In this document: positions 9,293 through 18,386 of the stretch, piece by piece | How positions within the stretch are numbered: position 1 is the stretch's first letter | Layout of the letters: each line of letters opens with the position of its first letter | Assembly (NCBI RefSeq): GCF_014200675.1 | Contig: NZ_JACHCI010000002.1 | Coordinates: 475,038-539,037, forward strand | Direction: 5' to 3' | DNA from: Janthinobacterium saanense | Lineage (GTDB): Bacteria > Pseudomonadota > Gammaproteobacteria > Burkholderiales > Burkholderiaceae_D | Length of the DNA: 64,000 nt | Program-made: the position numbers and the translations under genes | The notes under the pieces: generated by a model | Seen by the model: only the letters and a program-made list of their open reading frames with translations | Databases searched by the model: none | Told to the model about the DNA's origin: nothing

Positions 9293-10227
9293 GGGCTCTT
9301 ACGCAGGACGACAACGCCGTCGAACAAGCCATCGCCTGGGCCGTGCGCCTGCAAATGCACGGCCCCGTGCCCGATACCGTGCAAGCCTTGCGCCAGTGGC
9401 GCGACGCCGACGCCAGCCACGAACAGGCCTGGCAACGCATCGCCTCCATGGGGGCGCAGTTGTCCAGTTTGCCGCCCGAAGCCAGCCGCAGCACCCTGGA
9501 TGCGAGCCTGGCGCGCCGCCGGCAACGCCGCAATGCCTTGAAAATCCTGGCCGTGGCCGGCTTTGCCGGCAGCGCCACCTGGATCGCCATCGACACGGCC
9601 GACTACAGCACCGGCACCGGCCAGCGCCTGACCGTGCAACTCGATGACGGCAGCATGCTGACCCTCAATTCGGGCACCTCCGTGAACGTACGCTTTGATG
9701 GCGCGCGCCGCCTGCTGACGGTGCTGCATGGAGAGATCGCCGTCACTACAGGCAGCGACCTTTTACATCGTCCGTTCTGGGTAATGACAGCCGAAGCGCG
9801 CATGCAGGCGCTGGGCACGCGCTTTACGGTGCGGCACCTGGATAGTCAGCTGACGCGATTGAGCGTGCAGGAACACGCCGTGCAATTGCACGCGGCGCAT
9901 GGCGACACGCCCGTGCTGGCGCAGACGGGCGACACCATGCTGACCGACGGCCAGCGCATCTGGCGTGATACGCAGCTGCATGAAGACCCGGCCGCCTGGC
10001 TCGATGGCGTGATCGCCGCGCGCGAGATGCCGTTGGGGCAACTGGTGGCGGAACTGGCGCGCCACCGCCCTGGCTTGCTGCGCTGCGATCCCGAGATCGC
10101 GCATTTACCTGTCTCCGGCGTATTCCAGCTCGACGACCCGGAACGGGCGCTGCGCGTGCTCCTGCAAACGCAGCCCATCGTGGCCGTCTACCGCACGCGT
10201 TTTTGGGTCACCTTGAAAAAAGCCTGA
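9289..10227 (+). CDS. FecR-type anti-sigma/transmembrane regulator
   Basis: This 312-residue inner-membrane regulator relays the state of the outer-membrane receptor to the sigma factor. Residues 1-80 form the cytoplasmic DUF4880-like domain (EQAIAWAVRLQMHG, then QWRDADASHEQAWQRI). One membrane helix follows (LKILAVAGFAGSATWIAI). The periplasmic FecR domain contains LTVQLDDGSMLTLNSGTSVNV and ALGTRFTVR. It is coupled to the sigma gene by a 4-base overlap and lies 65 bases before the receptor gene. Confidence 0.93.
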   Translation: MRALTQDDNAVEQAIAWAVRLQMHGPVPDTVQALRQWRDADASHEQAWQRIASMGAQLSSLPPEASRSTLDASLARRRQRRNALKILAVAGFAGSATWIAIDTADYSTGTGQRLTVQLDDGSMLTLNSGTSVNVRFDGARRLLTVLHGEIAVTTGSDLLHRPFWVMTAEARMQALGTRFTVRHLDSQLTRLSVQEHAVQLHAAHGDTPVLAQTGDTMLTDGQRIWRDTQLHEDPAAWLDGVIAAREMPLGQLVAELARHRPGLLRCDPEIAHLPVSGVFQLDDPERALRVLLQTQPIVAVYRTRFWVTLKKA

Positions 10228-10292
10228 AAAAGATGAGGGGATATCGATCGCCGCACGGCATACAGGGTGAGTCCACTCTTTGATAAACCACC

Positions 10293-12728
10293 ATGACCCA
10301 CGTATTTCCCCTGCGTTCCCGCCTGGCTTGCGCCGTCACCAGCGCCCTGCTCGTCCTGTCCACGCCTGTGCTGGCCCAGCCTGCCAGCGCCAGCACCACC
10401 CACAGCCTGCAAATCTCCGCCGGTCCGCTCGATGCGGCGCTGGAACAACTGGCCCGCAAGGCTGGCCTGACACTGACTTACCAGGCGGCCGATGTGCGCG
10501 GCCTGCGCACCGTGGGCCTGGCCGGCAGCTACAGCGCCGAAGCGGGGTTGCAATTGCTGTTGTCCGGTAGCGGCCTGACGGCCGTGCGCCTGGCGCCCAA
10601 TGATTTTGCCTTGCGCCCGGTGCCCAAGACCGGCGATGCCAGCCAGGGCAGCGAACAGCAAATGGCGGAAATCAGCGTCACGGCCGCCAATGAAGCCAAG
10701 CTGGAAACAGAAGGCAGCGGCTCTTACGCAGCGGCGCTGGCCAGCACGGCCACCCGCTTTGCCCTGTCGCCGCGCGAAACGCCGCAGTCGCTGACCGTCA
10801 TCACGCGCCAGCAGATGGATGACCAGGGCATTTCCACCCTGGCCGACGTGCTGCAGCAAACACCGGGCGTGAGCGTTTCGCATGACGATTCCGAGCGCTA
10901 TAACTACTATGCGCGTGGTTTTAATCTGAACAGCTTTCAATATGATGGCGTGCCCACCTTCGATTTCAGCACCAATTCGAATGGCCTGGGCATCCGCGAC
11001 ATGGCTGTCTACGACCGGGTGGAAGTGGTGCGCGGCGCCAGCGGCCTGATGAGCGGCGCGGGCAGCCCGGCCGGCGCCGTCAACCTGGTGCGCAAAAAGC
11101 CTACTTCCACCTTCCAGGCGTATGCACAAGCCAGTGTCGGCAGCTGGAGCCGCTACCGCGCCGAAGCCGACATTTCCGGCCCGCTCAATGACAGCGGCTC
11201 CGTACGTGGCCGCCTGGTCACCGCTTACCAGGACCACGGCTCGTATATCGATTTTTACAAGCAGAATAAAAGCGTGGCCTATGGCGTAATCGAAGCCGAT
11301 GTAGCGCCAGGCACACGCCTGACGGCTGGTGTCGACTACCAGAAAATCGATTCCGCCGGTTCTTCGTTTGGCCAGAACCCGCTGTTTTACAGCGACGGTA
11401 GCCGCACGCAGTTCCCGCGCTCCTTCAATCCAGCCGCCCGCTGGACGGACGCGGGCAGCACTAGCACGCGCGTGTTTGCCGGCGCCGAACACCTGTTCCA
11501 GAATGGCTGGCAAATCAAGGCCGAGGCGAGCCACTGGAAAGGCGACACCGACCAGCTGCAAGCGAACATCATCAGTTGGGGCCCGTATCCGGACCTGGAT
11601 ACAGGCCTGGCTAGCGTACAGCGGGGCGCCAAGACTTACGTCATCAACAATAATTCGCTGGACCTGTACGCCACCGGCCCGTTTAGCTGGCTGGGCCGCC
11701 AGCATGAACTGGTGCTGGGCATGAATGTCAGCGACCGCAATTCCGATTACATCGCTTACAGCGGCGGCAATGTGGAAGTCGATTATCGTCACTGGAATAA
11801 TCAAGTCCCACGGCCAGCTGTCATGAAAGTCAGCCTGACGCAGGAATACGCGTTCAAGGAATATGCAGCCTATGCGGCCGCCCGTTTCAAGCCGGCTGAT
11901 GGCCTGTCGCTGATACTCGGTAGCCGCTTCAATTCCTATGAGCGTACGGGTAATCTGATCTACGGTTCGGGTGACACGGGCCGCGACGATGCCAGGGAAA
12001 AGAACAAGCTGGTGCCATATGCCGGCGCCGTCTACGATATTAATCAAACTTATTCGGCGTATATCAGCTACGCCAATATCTTCGAGCCGCAATCGGTCAG
12101 CGACGCCAATTACCAGGCACTACCACCGACCACCGGCAAGTCCTGGGAAACCGGTATCAAGGGCGAGTTCTTTGACCGCAAGCTCAATGCCAGCGTGGCG
12201 CTGTTCCACATCAAGCAAGACAACCTGGCCGATTATGTGGGCACGGACGACAATGAGCGCGATATCTACCGCGCCATCGATGGCACGACCACGCGCGGTA
12301 TCGAGCTGGAAGTGTCGGGCCAGTTGCAACCGGGCTGGCAAGTGCAGGCCGGCGCCACCTACAGCCGTCCGCGCGACAAGGATGGCCAGCGCATCGACAC
12401 CACCCGCCCCGAGCGTAGTTTCAAGCTGGCCACCAGCTACCGCCTGCACGGCGACTGGCAGCGGCTGACGGTGGGCGCGAACGTCAACTGGCAAGGCCGC
12501 ACCTATTACCACACCGTGCTGAACGATGATGCACCGGCCTATGCCGATGAAGGCAGTTTTTCGGTGGCTGGCCTGATGGCCCGCTACGCCTTCAGCAACA
12601 AGGTCAGCGCCGTGCTGAACATCAACAACCTGTTCAACAAGACCTATTACAGCGGTTATGGCTTGTATGGCAGCGGCTATTATGGCGACCCGCGCAATGT
12701 GCAGCTGACTGTACGGGCCAGTTTTTAA
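10293..12728 (+). CDS. TonB-dependent siderophore receptor with STN signalling domain
   Basis: This 811-residue outer-membrane transducer has a signal peptide (about 1-29), then an STN domain (about 42-108, HSLQISAGPLDAALEQLARK) that contacts FecR. The plug contains ETPQSLTVITRQQMDDQGIS and LADVLQQTPGVSV, and a 22-strand barrel ends in ...VQLTVRASF with a terminal Phe. The barrel resembles the FpvA/FhuE group of ferric-siderophore receptors; the ligand cannot be assigned. No siderophore synthesis genes lie nearby, so it may take up a foreign siderophore (inference). Its stop overlaps the convergent VOC gene by 4 bases. Confidence 0.93.
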   Translation: MTHVFPLRSRLACAVTSALLVLSTPVLAQPASASTTHSLQISAGPLDAALEQLARKAGLTLTYQAADVRGLRTVGLAGSYSAEAGLQLLLSGSGLTAVRLAPNDFALRPVPKTGDASQGSEQQMAEISVTAANEAKLETEGSGSYAAALASTATRFALSPRETPQSLTVITRQQMDDQGISTLADVLQQTPGVSVSHDDSERYNYYARGFNLNSFQYDGVPTFDFSTNSNGLGIRDMAVYDRVEVVRGASGLMSGAGSPAGAVNLVRKKPTSTFQAYAQASVGSWSRYRAEADISGPLNDSGSVRGRLVTAYQDHGSYIDFYKQNKSVAYGVIEADVAPGTRLTAGVDYQKIDSAGSSFGQNPLFYSDGSRTQFPRSFNPAARWTDAGSTSTRVFAGAEHLFQNGWQIKAEASHWKGDTDQLQANIISWGPYPDLDTGLASVQRGAKTYVINNNSLDLYATGPFSWLGRQHELVLGMNVSDRNSDYIAYSGGNVEVDYRHWNNQVPRPAVMKVSLTQEYAFKEYAAYAAARFKPADGLSLILGSRFNSYERTGNLIYGSGDTGRDDAREKNKLVPYAGAVYDINQTYSAYISYANIFEPQSVSDANYQALPPTTGKSWETGIKGEFFDRKLNASVALFHIKQDNLADYVGTDDNERDIYRAIDGTTTRGIELEVSGQLQPGWQVQAGATYSRPRDKDGQRIDTTRPERSFKLATSYRLHGDWQRLTVGANVNWQGRTYYHTVLNDDAPAYADEGSFSVAGLMARYAFSNKVSAVLNINNLFNKTYYSGYGLYGSGYYGDPRNVQLTVRASF

Positions 12729-13225
12729 GCAATCGTGTAAGCGCGCTTGAGCTGTTCTATGTCCAGCTTCTTCATGCCCAGCATGACTTTCATCACGCGC
12801 TGGGCCTTGACGGGATCGGGGTCGCTCAGCAATTTCGACAGGATCAGGGGCACGATTTGCCAGGACACGCCAAACTGGTCCTTGAGCCAGCCGCATTGCT
12901 GGGCCTGCGGCGGTCCGCCCTCGGATAATTGCTGCCAGTAATGATCGACCTCATCCTGGGTTTCACAATTGACCTGGAACGAGATCGCTTCCGAAAACTG
13001 AAACAGCGGGCCGCCATTCAAGCCTGTAAAGCTCTGGCCATCCAGTTCAAATGCCACGGTCAGCACACTGCCGGGTTCCTGGCCGTGAATTTCCTGCCCT
13101 TCCTCACCATAGCGACTGATCTGGCCAACCTTGGAATTGGGAAAGATACCCGTATAAAACAAGGCCGCCGCCTCGGCGTGGCCGTTGAACCATAAACAGG
13201 GCGTGATTTTCTGGATGCGCTGCAT
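12725..13225 (-). CDS. VOC-family protein, PhnB / 3-demethylubiquinone methyltransferase-like
   Basis: This 166-residue member of the vicinal-oxygen-chelate superfamily is of the PhnB-like type. It starts MQRIQKITPCLWFNGHAEAA and carries LFQFSEAISFQVNCETQDEV and CGWLKDQFGVSWQIVP, the usual segments of this family. The ATG at 13225 is preceded by AAGGGA; a longer open frame to 13255 lacks a ribosome site. It is convergent with the TonB receptor gene and shares four bases with it. The reaction is unknown. Confidence 0.85.
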   Translation of the reverse strand: MQRIQKITPCLWFNGHAEAAALFYTGIFPNSKVGQISRYGEEGQEIHGQEPGSVLTVAFELDGQSFTGLNGGPLFQFSEAISFQVNCETQDEVDHYWQQLSEGGPPQAQQCGWLKDQFGVSWQIVPLILSKLLSDPDPVKAQRVMKVMLGMKKLDIEQLKRAYTIA

Positions 13226-13258
13226 GATGTTTCCCTTTATCGGCAAACTATTCATTCC

Positions 13259-13299
13259 GGGGTCAGACCCGCCGGGACTCGGCGCCCCCGTCTGACCCC
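13259..13299. repeat. GGGGTCAGAC palindromic intergenic repeat, copy 1
   Basis: The 10-base arms GGGGTCAGAC and GTCTGACCCC flank a 21-base GC-rich centre, between the VOC gene and the end of the LysR gene. Two more copies with the same arm sequence occur in the window, so this is a dispersed REP-like element, not an ordinary terminator (no T-tract). Confidence 0.7.
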
Positions 13300-13353
13300 A
13301 GCTCTATATTCATCAACTAATATAGAGAACTTCGTCACCGTATGGCGCACCAA

Positions 13354-14256
13354 TCACAGCTCCCTCACGGCCCCCCCGAAAACACGCTCCTGAAAGTGTT
13401 CCACCAGAAAATCAATGAAGGCGCGCAGCCTTGGCGGCATGTGGCGGCTGGCCGGCCACAGCAGCCAGAAGCTGGCTTGCTGCGGCGTGTAATCGTCCAA
13501 TACGGTCAATAACTGGCCCGCCGCCAGCTCGCGCTGCACCGTAAAGGCAGGCAGGTAGGCGATGCCCTGCCCCTGCACGGCCAGGAAAACGCGCATTTCC
13601 ACGCTATTGCAGACCATGCCAGGCGCTAAAGGCAGGCCCTCGTCGGCCATCGGCCAGGTTTCCAGCCGCCCGGTGGCAGGGAAACGGTATTGCAGGCGCG
13701 CGTGCTGCACCAGGTCCGCAGGGCTGGCGGGCCGCCCGTGTTGCGCCAGGTAGGCAGGCGAGGCCACCAGCAGGCGGCGGAAGGTGCACAAACGCCGCCG
13801 CGTCAGGCCGGAATCATCGAGTTCCCCGCTGCGCAAGACGGCGTCATAACCGTCACCCACCACATTGACCAGTTCGTCCGAGAAATCGAGATCGAGCTCG
13901 ATGGCGGGATAGGCTTGCATGAAGGCAAGAATAACCGGCTCGAACAAGCCGCTATACCGTGGCAGGCTGATGCGCAGCCGGCCGCTGGGCGCGCTGGCAG
14001 ACTCGCTCAGTTCCTGCTCCGCCGCTTCCACCTCGGCCAGGATGCGCTTGCAGCGGTCGAGGAATTTCTCGCCTTCCGCCGTCAGCGCCAAATGGCGCGT
14101 GCTGCGCTGGAACAGGCGCACGCTAAGGCGCGCTTCCATGCGGGCCACGCTCTTGCCCACCGCCGACGACGACAAGCCCAGCTGGCGGCCGGTGGCCGAG
14201 AAACTGCCGCTGTCGGCCACTTGCACGAACATCGCCATGCCATGCAAACCTTCCAT
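13354..14256 (-). CDS. LysR-family transcriptional regulator
   Basis: This 300-residue LysR regulator has an N-terminal winged helix-turn-helix (FVQVADSGSFSATGRQLGLS, then SVARMEARLSVRLFQRST). The effector-binding domain starts near residue 90 (GRLRISLPRYSGLFEP). It resembles the CrgA/DhcR-like group. AAGGAG lies five bases before the ATG. It is divergent from an MFS exporter gene 112 bases away and very likely controls it, a common regulator/efflux pairing. The inducer is unknown. Confidence 0.92.
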   Translation of the reverse strand: MEGLHGMAMFVQVADSGSFSATGRQLGLSSSAVGKSVARMEARLSVRLFQRSTRHLALTAEGEKFLDRCKRILAEVEAAEQELSESASAPSGRLRISLPRYSGLFEPVILAFMQAYPAIELDLDFSDELVNVVGDGYDAVLRSGELDDSGLTRRRLCTFRRLLVASPAYLAQHGRPASPADLVQHARLQYRFPATGRLETWPMADEGLPLAPGMVCNSVEMRVFLAVQGQGIAYLPAFTVQRELAAGQLLTVLDDYTPQQASFWLLWPASRHMPPRLRAFIDFLVEHFQERVFGGAVREL

Positions 14257-14261
14257 GCTGC

Positions 14262-14286
14262 TCCTTAATTAAGGACAAATTTGTCC
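14262..14286. promoter_or_regulatory. Nested palindromes, probable LysR operator
   Basis: Two perfect 14-base palindromes, TCCTTAATTAAGGA and GGACAAATTTGTCC, share three bases in the LysR/MFS divergent gap. The first contains the LysR ribosome site, so binding would also block its own expression. The second has the T-N-A interrupted symmetry expected of LysR sites. Confidence 0.5.
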
Positions 14287-14368
14287 AATATGTTGATCAG
14301 TGTAGCCCATTTTTCTTTAATCATGACAAGACCATACTCTGCGCTCTTTCTTTACGTATGAGTCCGCC

Positions 14369-15874
14369 ATGCCTGTTTCGCCCCCTTCCCGACTATCCTT
14401 ATTGCTGCAAGTGCTGGCTGCCTGCCTGAGCGGATTGCTGATACCGCTGTGTTTCACGGGCCCGGCCGTCGTGCTGCCCGCCCTCAGCGCCGAGCTGGGC
14501 GGCAGCGCCTCTACCCTCAACTGGGTCATCAATGCCTACATCCTCAGTTATGGCAGCGCCATGATGGTGGCCGGTAGCCTGACCGATGTGCTGGGACGGC
14601 GCCGCGTGTGGCTGGCGGGCTTGCTGGTGTTTTGCGGGGCCACCGTGGCGATTGCCGCCGCCCCCAGCGTGCCAGTCATCGCTGTGCTGCGCTTCGTGCA
14701 GGGACTCGGTGGCGCGGCCGCATTTGCCGCCGCCATGTCGTCGCTGGCGCCTTTGTTCCAGGGGGCGGCACGCAACCGCATCATGAGCTTACTGGGCACC
14801 ACTTTTGGCCTGGGCCTGGCTTTCGGCCCGCTGGCGGCCGGCGCCATGCTGGAACTGGCCGCTTGGCCAGCCGTTTTTTACGCCACCGCCTTGCTGGGCC
14901 TGCTGGGCTTGCTCCTGGTGGCAGTCAGCGTGCCGGCCGACAAGCCACAGGCTGCGGGCCGGCTCGATTGGCCAGGCGCCCTCAGTTTCAGCGCAGCACT
15001 GGGCCTGCTGACCTTTGCGATGCTGCTGGCGCCCGAACATGGCTGGTCCAGCGCCGGCGTATGGCTGCCGCTGGCCGTGGCGCTGCTGCTGTTTTGCCTG
15101 TTCATCAGGATCGAGCGCAAGACGCTCCAGCCGATGCTGGACTTGTCGCTATTTCGCCAGCGCCGCTTCGTGGGCGTGCAAGTGCTGGCCGCCTCGCCCG
15201 CCTTTTTGTTCATCGTGCTGATCGTGATGCTGCCGGGCCGCTTTATCGGCATCGATGGTTACAGTCCCCTGGAAGCGGGCCGTTTGATGATCGCCCTGGC
15301 CGCGCCGCTGCTGTGCGTGCCCATGCTGGCGGCCCTGTTATTGCGCTGGTACAGTGCGGGTACCTTGTGCGCGGCGGGCTTGCTGCTGACGGCCGCCGGC
15401 CTGGCCTGGCTGGCCGTGGTGATGGCCGATGGCAGCGGCGCCACGCTGGTCTTGCCGCTGCTGCTGATCGGCGTCGGCATAGGCTTGCCCTGGGGCTTGA
15501 TGGATGGCATGGCGCTGAGCGTGGTAGAGCCAGCACGGGCCGGCATGGCGACGGGCATCTTCAATACCGTACGCGTCAGCGCCGATGGCGTGGCGCTGGC
15601 CGTGGCCGGCGCCGTGCTGGCAGGCTTGCTCGCTACGCGTCTGGCGCAACTGTTGCCGCCTGGCCTGCCCTTGCTGGCAGCGGCCAGCCGCGCCGCGCTC
15701 GGTGATTTACAGCAGGCGGCCGTATTATTGCCGGGCCAGCAGCACCTGTTGCGCGCAGCTTATGACAGCGCCTTTTGCGAAATGCTGGCCTGCTTATCCG
15801 GCCTGGCAGTGCTGCTGGCGGCGCTGGTGAGGTATTTGCTGCTTAAGCGTCCAGGCCAAACGATATCGCGATGA
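14369..15874 (+). CDS. MFS drug exporter, DHA2 (14-helix, EmrB/QacA) type
   Basis: This 501-residue inner-membrane proton-driven exporter begins with the long hydrophobic segment LSLLLQVLAACLSGLLIPLC. Motif A is seen in GSLTDVLGRRRVW (about 71-83), and about 14 membrane helices follow to the C-terminus. It is expressed away from the LysR regulator, whose operator region lies in between. The substrate cannot be told; multidrug or organic-acid efflux is likely. The last 32 bases overlap the convergent CPBP-like gene. Confidence 0.9.
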   Translation: MPVSPPSRLSLLLQVLAACLSGLLIPLCFTGPAVVLPALSAELGGSASTLNWVINAYILSYGSAMMVAGSLTDVLGRRRVWLAGLLVFCGATVAIAAAPSVPVIAVLRFVQGLGGAAAFAAAMSSLAPLFQGAARNRIMSLLGTTFGLGLAFGPLAAGAMLELAAWPAVFYATALLGLLGLLLVAVSVPADKPQAAGRLDWPGALSFSAALGLLTFAMLLAPEHGWSSAGVWLPLAVALLLFCLFIRIERKTLQPMLDLSLFRQRRFVGVQVLAASPAFLFIVLIVMLPGRFIGIDGYSPLEAGRLMIALAAPLLCVPMLAALLLRWYSAGTLCAAGLLLTAAGLAWLAVVMADGSGATLVLPLLLIGVGIGLPWGLMDGMALSVVEPARAGMATGIFNTVRVSADGVALAVAGAVLAGLLATRLAQLLPPGLPLLAAASRAALGDLQQAAVLLPGQQHLLRAAYDSAFCEMLACLSGLAVLLAALVRYLLLKRPGQTISR

Positions 15875-16391
15875 GTATCGCCGTGTTATTGCAGGCGCGT
15901 GAAAAAGCCGTGGTGGTGTAGGCGGCGGCCACGCCCTGGTCGCGGTAGCGCAGGTAGACAAAGCTGAACATGGCGCCGGAACCGAGGGCGACGATGGCGT
16001 GCAGCAAGCCGCCGCTCAGGTAATGGATGATGCCCCAGAAGATGGCGCCGATAAATATGCTCCACGGCCGGTTCACGCGTATGCGCTTGAGTATTTCCAG
16101 CGGCAGCAGCTGGCCCAGGAAGGTTTCCAGTATCGGCGAATAAATGATGACCCAGAACACCAGCAGCGGCAGCGACATTTCGCGCTTGAATTTGGCCAGC
16201 CCCGTATGCGCGCCCCAGTACTGCGGCGGCAGCAACCATTTTGTCAGTGTCAAAATAGCAAAACACAGCACGCAGGTCAGCAGACCCCAGCCCAATCCGG
16301 CCAGGGCCAGTTTCAACACGGGCGGCGACGGCTTGTGAACCAGCTCGATACCTTCCGGATTGACAACTTCATCGTTGCTGCGCGCTTGCAT
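15843..16391 (-). CDS. CPBP (CAAX protease/bacteriocin-processing)-like membrane protein
   Basis: This 182-residue protein has about four membrane helices. It shows a diminished CPBP glutamic-protease pattern: YSPILETFLGQ (one Glu at 89 where the family has EExxxR), FWGIIHYLSGG with His123, and a further HAIVALGSGAMF with His131. The partial first motif makes activity uncertain. The ATG at 16391 is preceded by AGGAA. It is convergent with the MFS gene and downstream of the chemotaxis receptor on the same strand. The role is unknown. Confidence 0.65.
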   Translation of the reverse strand: MQARSNDEVVNPEGIELVHKPSPPVLKLALAGLGWGLLTCVLCFAILTLTKWLLPPQYWGAHTGLAKFKREMSLPLLVFWVIIYSPILETFLGQLLPLEILKRIRVNRPWSIFIGAIFWGIIHYLSGGLLHAIVALGSGAMFSFVYLRYRDQGVAAAYTTTAFSRACNNTAILIAISFGLDA

Positions 16392-16463
16392 GGTGTTTCC
16401 TGGCAGTGGTCCAGCTTTCATTGTAGCGTGGAATAGCCAATCCGCACGCTACAAGCAGCTCGC

Positions 16464-18092
16464 TTACCTGGCCGCCAGGCGCAATGGACGCTGGGGACTT
16501 TGCGCTGGCTGCGCACGCACGGGACGCTGCACGCGGCCAGGCGCGTGCGCCAGCTTGAAGATGCCCACTTCCTGCTCCAGTTGGGCCGCCTGCTGCTGCA
16601 ATTCCTGGGCAGCGGCCGCCGCCTGTTCCACCAGCGCCGCATTTTGCTGGGTGACCCGGTCCATGTCGACGATGGCGCGGTTGACCTGTTCGATGCCGGA
16701 ACCCTGCTCCTGCGTGGCGTGGCTGATCTCGGCCATGATGCCCGTCACCCGGCCTATGCCGGCCACCACTTCATGCATGGTGGCGCCCGCCTGTTCGACC
16801 AGCACCGTGCCCGTGCCGACCTTGCGCACGGAATCGTCGATCAGCAGCTTGATTTCACGCGCGGCAGCGCTAGACCTCTGCGCCAGGCTGCGCACTTCCG
16901 TGGCCACCACGGCAAAGCCGCGTCCCTGCTCGCCGGCGCGGGCCGCTTCCACGGCCGCGTTCAAGGCCAGGATATTGGTCTGGAAAGCAATGCTGTCGAT
17001 CACGCCGATGATGTCGACGATCTTGTTCGACGAGGCGTGAATCAGGCCCATGGTCTGCACCACTTCGGCCACCGCCTTGCCGCCCTGCTCCGATACCCTG
17101 GACGCTTCGCGCGCCAGCAGGTTCGCCTGCTGGGCGTTGTCGGCGTTCTGGCGCACGGCCGTAATCAGTTGCTCCATCGACGAGGCGACTTCTTCCAGCG
17201 AACCGGCTTGCTGCTCGGTGCGCTGCGACAGGTCGCGGTTGCCCGAGGCGATCTCGGTCGACGCGGTGGCGATGCTTTCCGTTCCCAGGCGCACTTTGCC
17301 AACGATGGCGGCCAGATTATCGCGCATGGTCTTGATGGCAAACAGCAAGCTGCTGTCGTCGCCGCAGCGCGTTGCCACCTCGATATCGAGTTCGCCATGG
17401 GCGATGCGGCCCGCGATGGCGGCCGCGTAAGCCGGTTCACCGCCCAACTGGCGCAGCAAGCCGCGCGTGATCACGATGGCAATCACGATACAGACCAGCA
17501 CGCTGACCACGGCCAGCAGCGCAATCCAGCGCAAGGAATGGCTGTAAATGGCGCGCGCGGCGTCGCTGGCCAGGTTCGATTCACCCTGCACCGATTTAAG
17601 CATGGTGTCGATATCGAGCACGATCTGGCGCCGCAAGGGGCTGCATTCATGGACCAGGAAACTGCCGTATTGCTCCATCTGTCCCGTTTCGCGGAACTTA
17701 CGCGGACGCTGCAATTCTTTCGCCATGGCCTTCAAGCCCCTGCTGACCTTGTCGAATTGCGGATCGCCGGCAAAGCGGGGCGCCAGTTGGGCCAGCGCAT
17801 TCAGATAACGGTCCTTCTGGCGGTCGAGGATATCGAGTTCCTTGTCGGCAGCCTCGCGCTCATGGAAAATATAGGCATTGCGGGCGGCCAGGCCCGTCTG
17901 GTCCAGCGCTTCGCGGGCCACGTACAGCGGTTCGAGTTTTTCCTGCCGCACCAGTTCCTGGGCGCTGACCGCGTCCGCGATAGCGCCTATGCGCAACAGC
18001 GCAAACGCCGCCAGTAGCAGCATCAGCACGATCAGCGCGCCAAAACCGGCGGAAAGGCGAGCGCCTATCGTCAGACTATTCAGTGTCTTCAT
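16464..18092 (-). CDS. Methyl-accepting chemotaxis protein with 4-helix-bundle sensor
   Basis: This 542-residue transmembrane chemoreceptor has a first membrane helix at about 10-33 ([20 protein letters not shown]). A periplasmic four-helix-bundle-like domain runs to about 190, and a second helix is [25 protein letters not shown] domain and the cytoplasmic coiled coil follow, with the signalling tip [20 protein letters not shown]. The conserved hairpin and methylation-helix patterns are intact. The C-terminal tail is rich in Arg, Pro and Gln and ends without the NWETF-type CheR tether. No che genes lie nearby, so this is an orphan receptor; its ligand is unknown. Confidence 0.93.
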   Translation of the reverse strand: MKTLNSLTIGARLSAGFGALIVLMLLLAAFALLRIGAIADAVSAQELVRQEKLEPLYVAREALDQTGLAARNAYIFHEREAADKELDILDRQKDRYLNALAQLAPRFAGDPQFDKVSRGLKAMAKELQRPRKFRETGQMEQYGSFLVHECSPLRRQIVLDIDTMLKSVQGESNLASDAARAIYSHSLRWIALLAVVSVLVCIVIAIVITRGLLRQLGGEPAYAAAIAGRIAHGELDIEVATRCGDDSSLLFAIKTMRDNLAAIVGKVRLGTESIATASTEIASGNRDLSQRTEQQAGSLEEVASSMEQLITAVRQNADNAQQANLLAREASRVSEQGGKAVAEVVQTMGLIHASSNKIVDIIGVIDSIAFQTNILALNAAVEAARAGEQGRGFAVVATEVRSLAQRSSAAAREIKLLIDDSVRKVGTGTVLVEQAGATMHEVVAGIGRVTGIMAEISHATQEQGSGIEQVNRAIVDMDRVTQQNAALVEQAAAAAQELQQQAAQLEQEVGIFKLAHAPGRVQRPVRAQPAQSPQRPLRLAAR

Positions 18093-18386
18093 TGGGTATC
18101 CTATGTCCAGCTGTTAATCAGTGATTGCTTTCCGCTTCCTGCATGCATCAGGAATAAACGGATAGAACGCGTCAGTCGATGTGCCATGCCCTGAAATCAA
18201 GGAAAAATCAGGCATAGCTTGCTTCTAACTGGCGTTTTTTGGGCAGTCAGCTTTGCTACGGACAATCGGTGCGATGCGGTCTCACGCGCGTCCGCGTGAG
18301 CGGTGCAAACTATATCCCACCAGCAATTTATAATAGTTCCACAAGTCCATAATTAATGTCTTGACGTACATCAAGTAGAGCAACAA
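18093..18386. other. Divergent intergenic region with hairpins and a -10-like box
   Basis: This 293-base gap separates the chemoreceptor and AraC starts. It holds a hairpin at 18281-18300 (CTCACGCG and CGCGTGAG around four bases) and a TATAAT box at 18329-18334 on the plus strand that could serve the AraC gene, though no good -35 box lies at 17 bases. A TTGACG follows closer to the start. I see no open reading frame with coding character. Confidence 0.35.
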
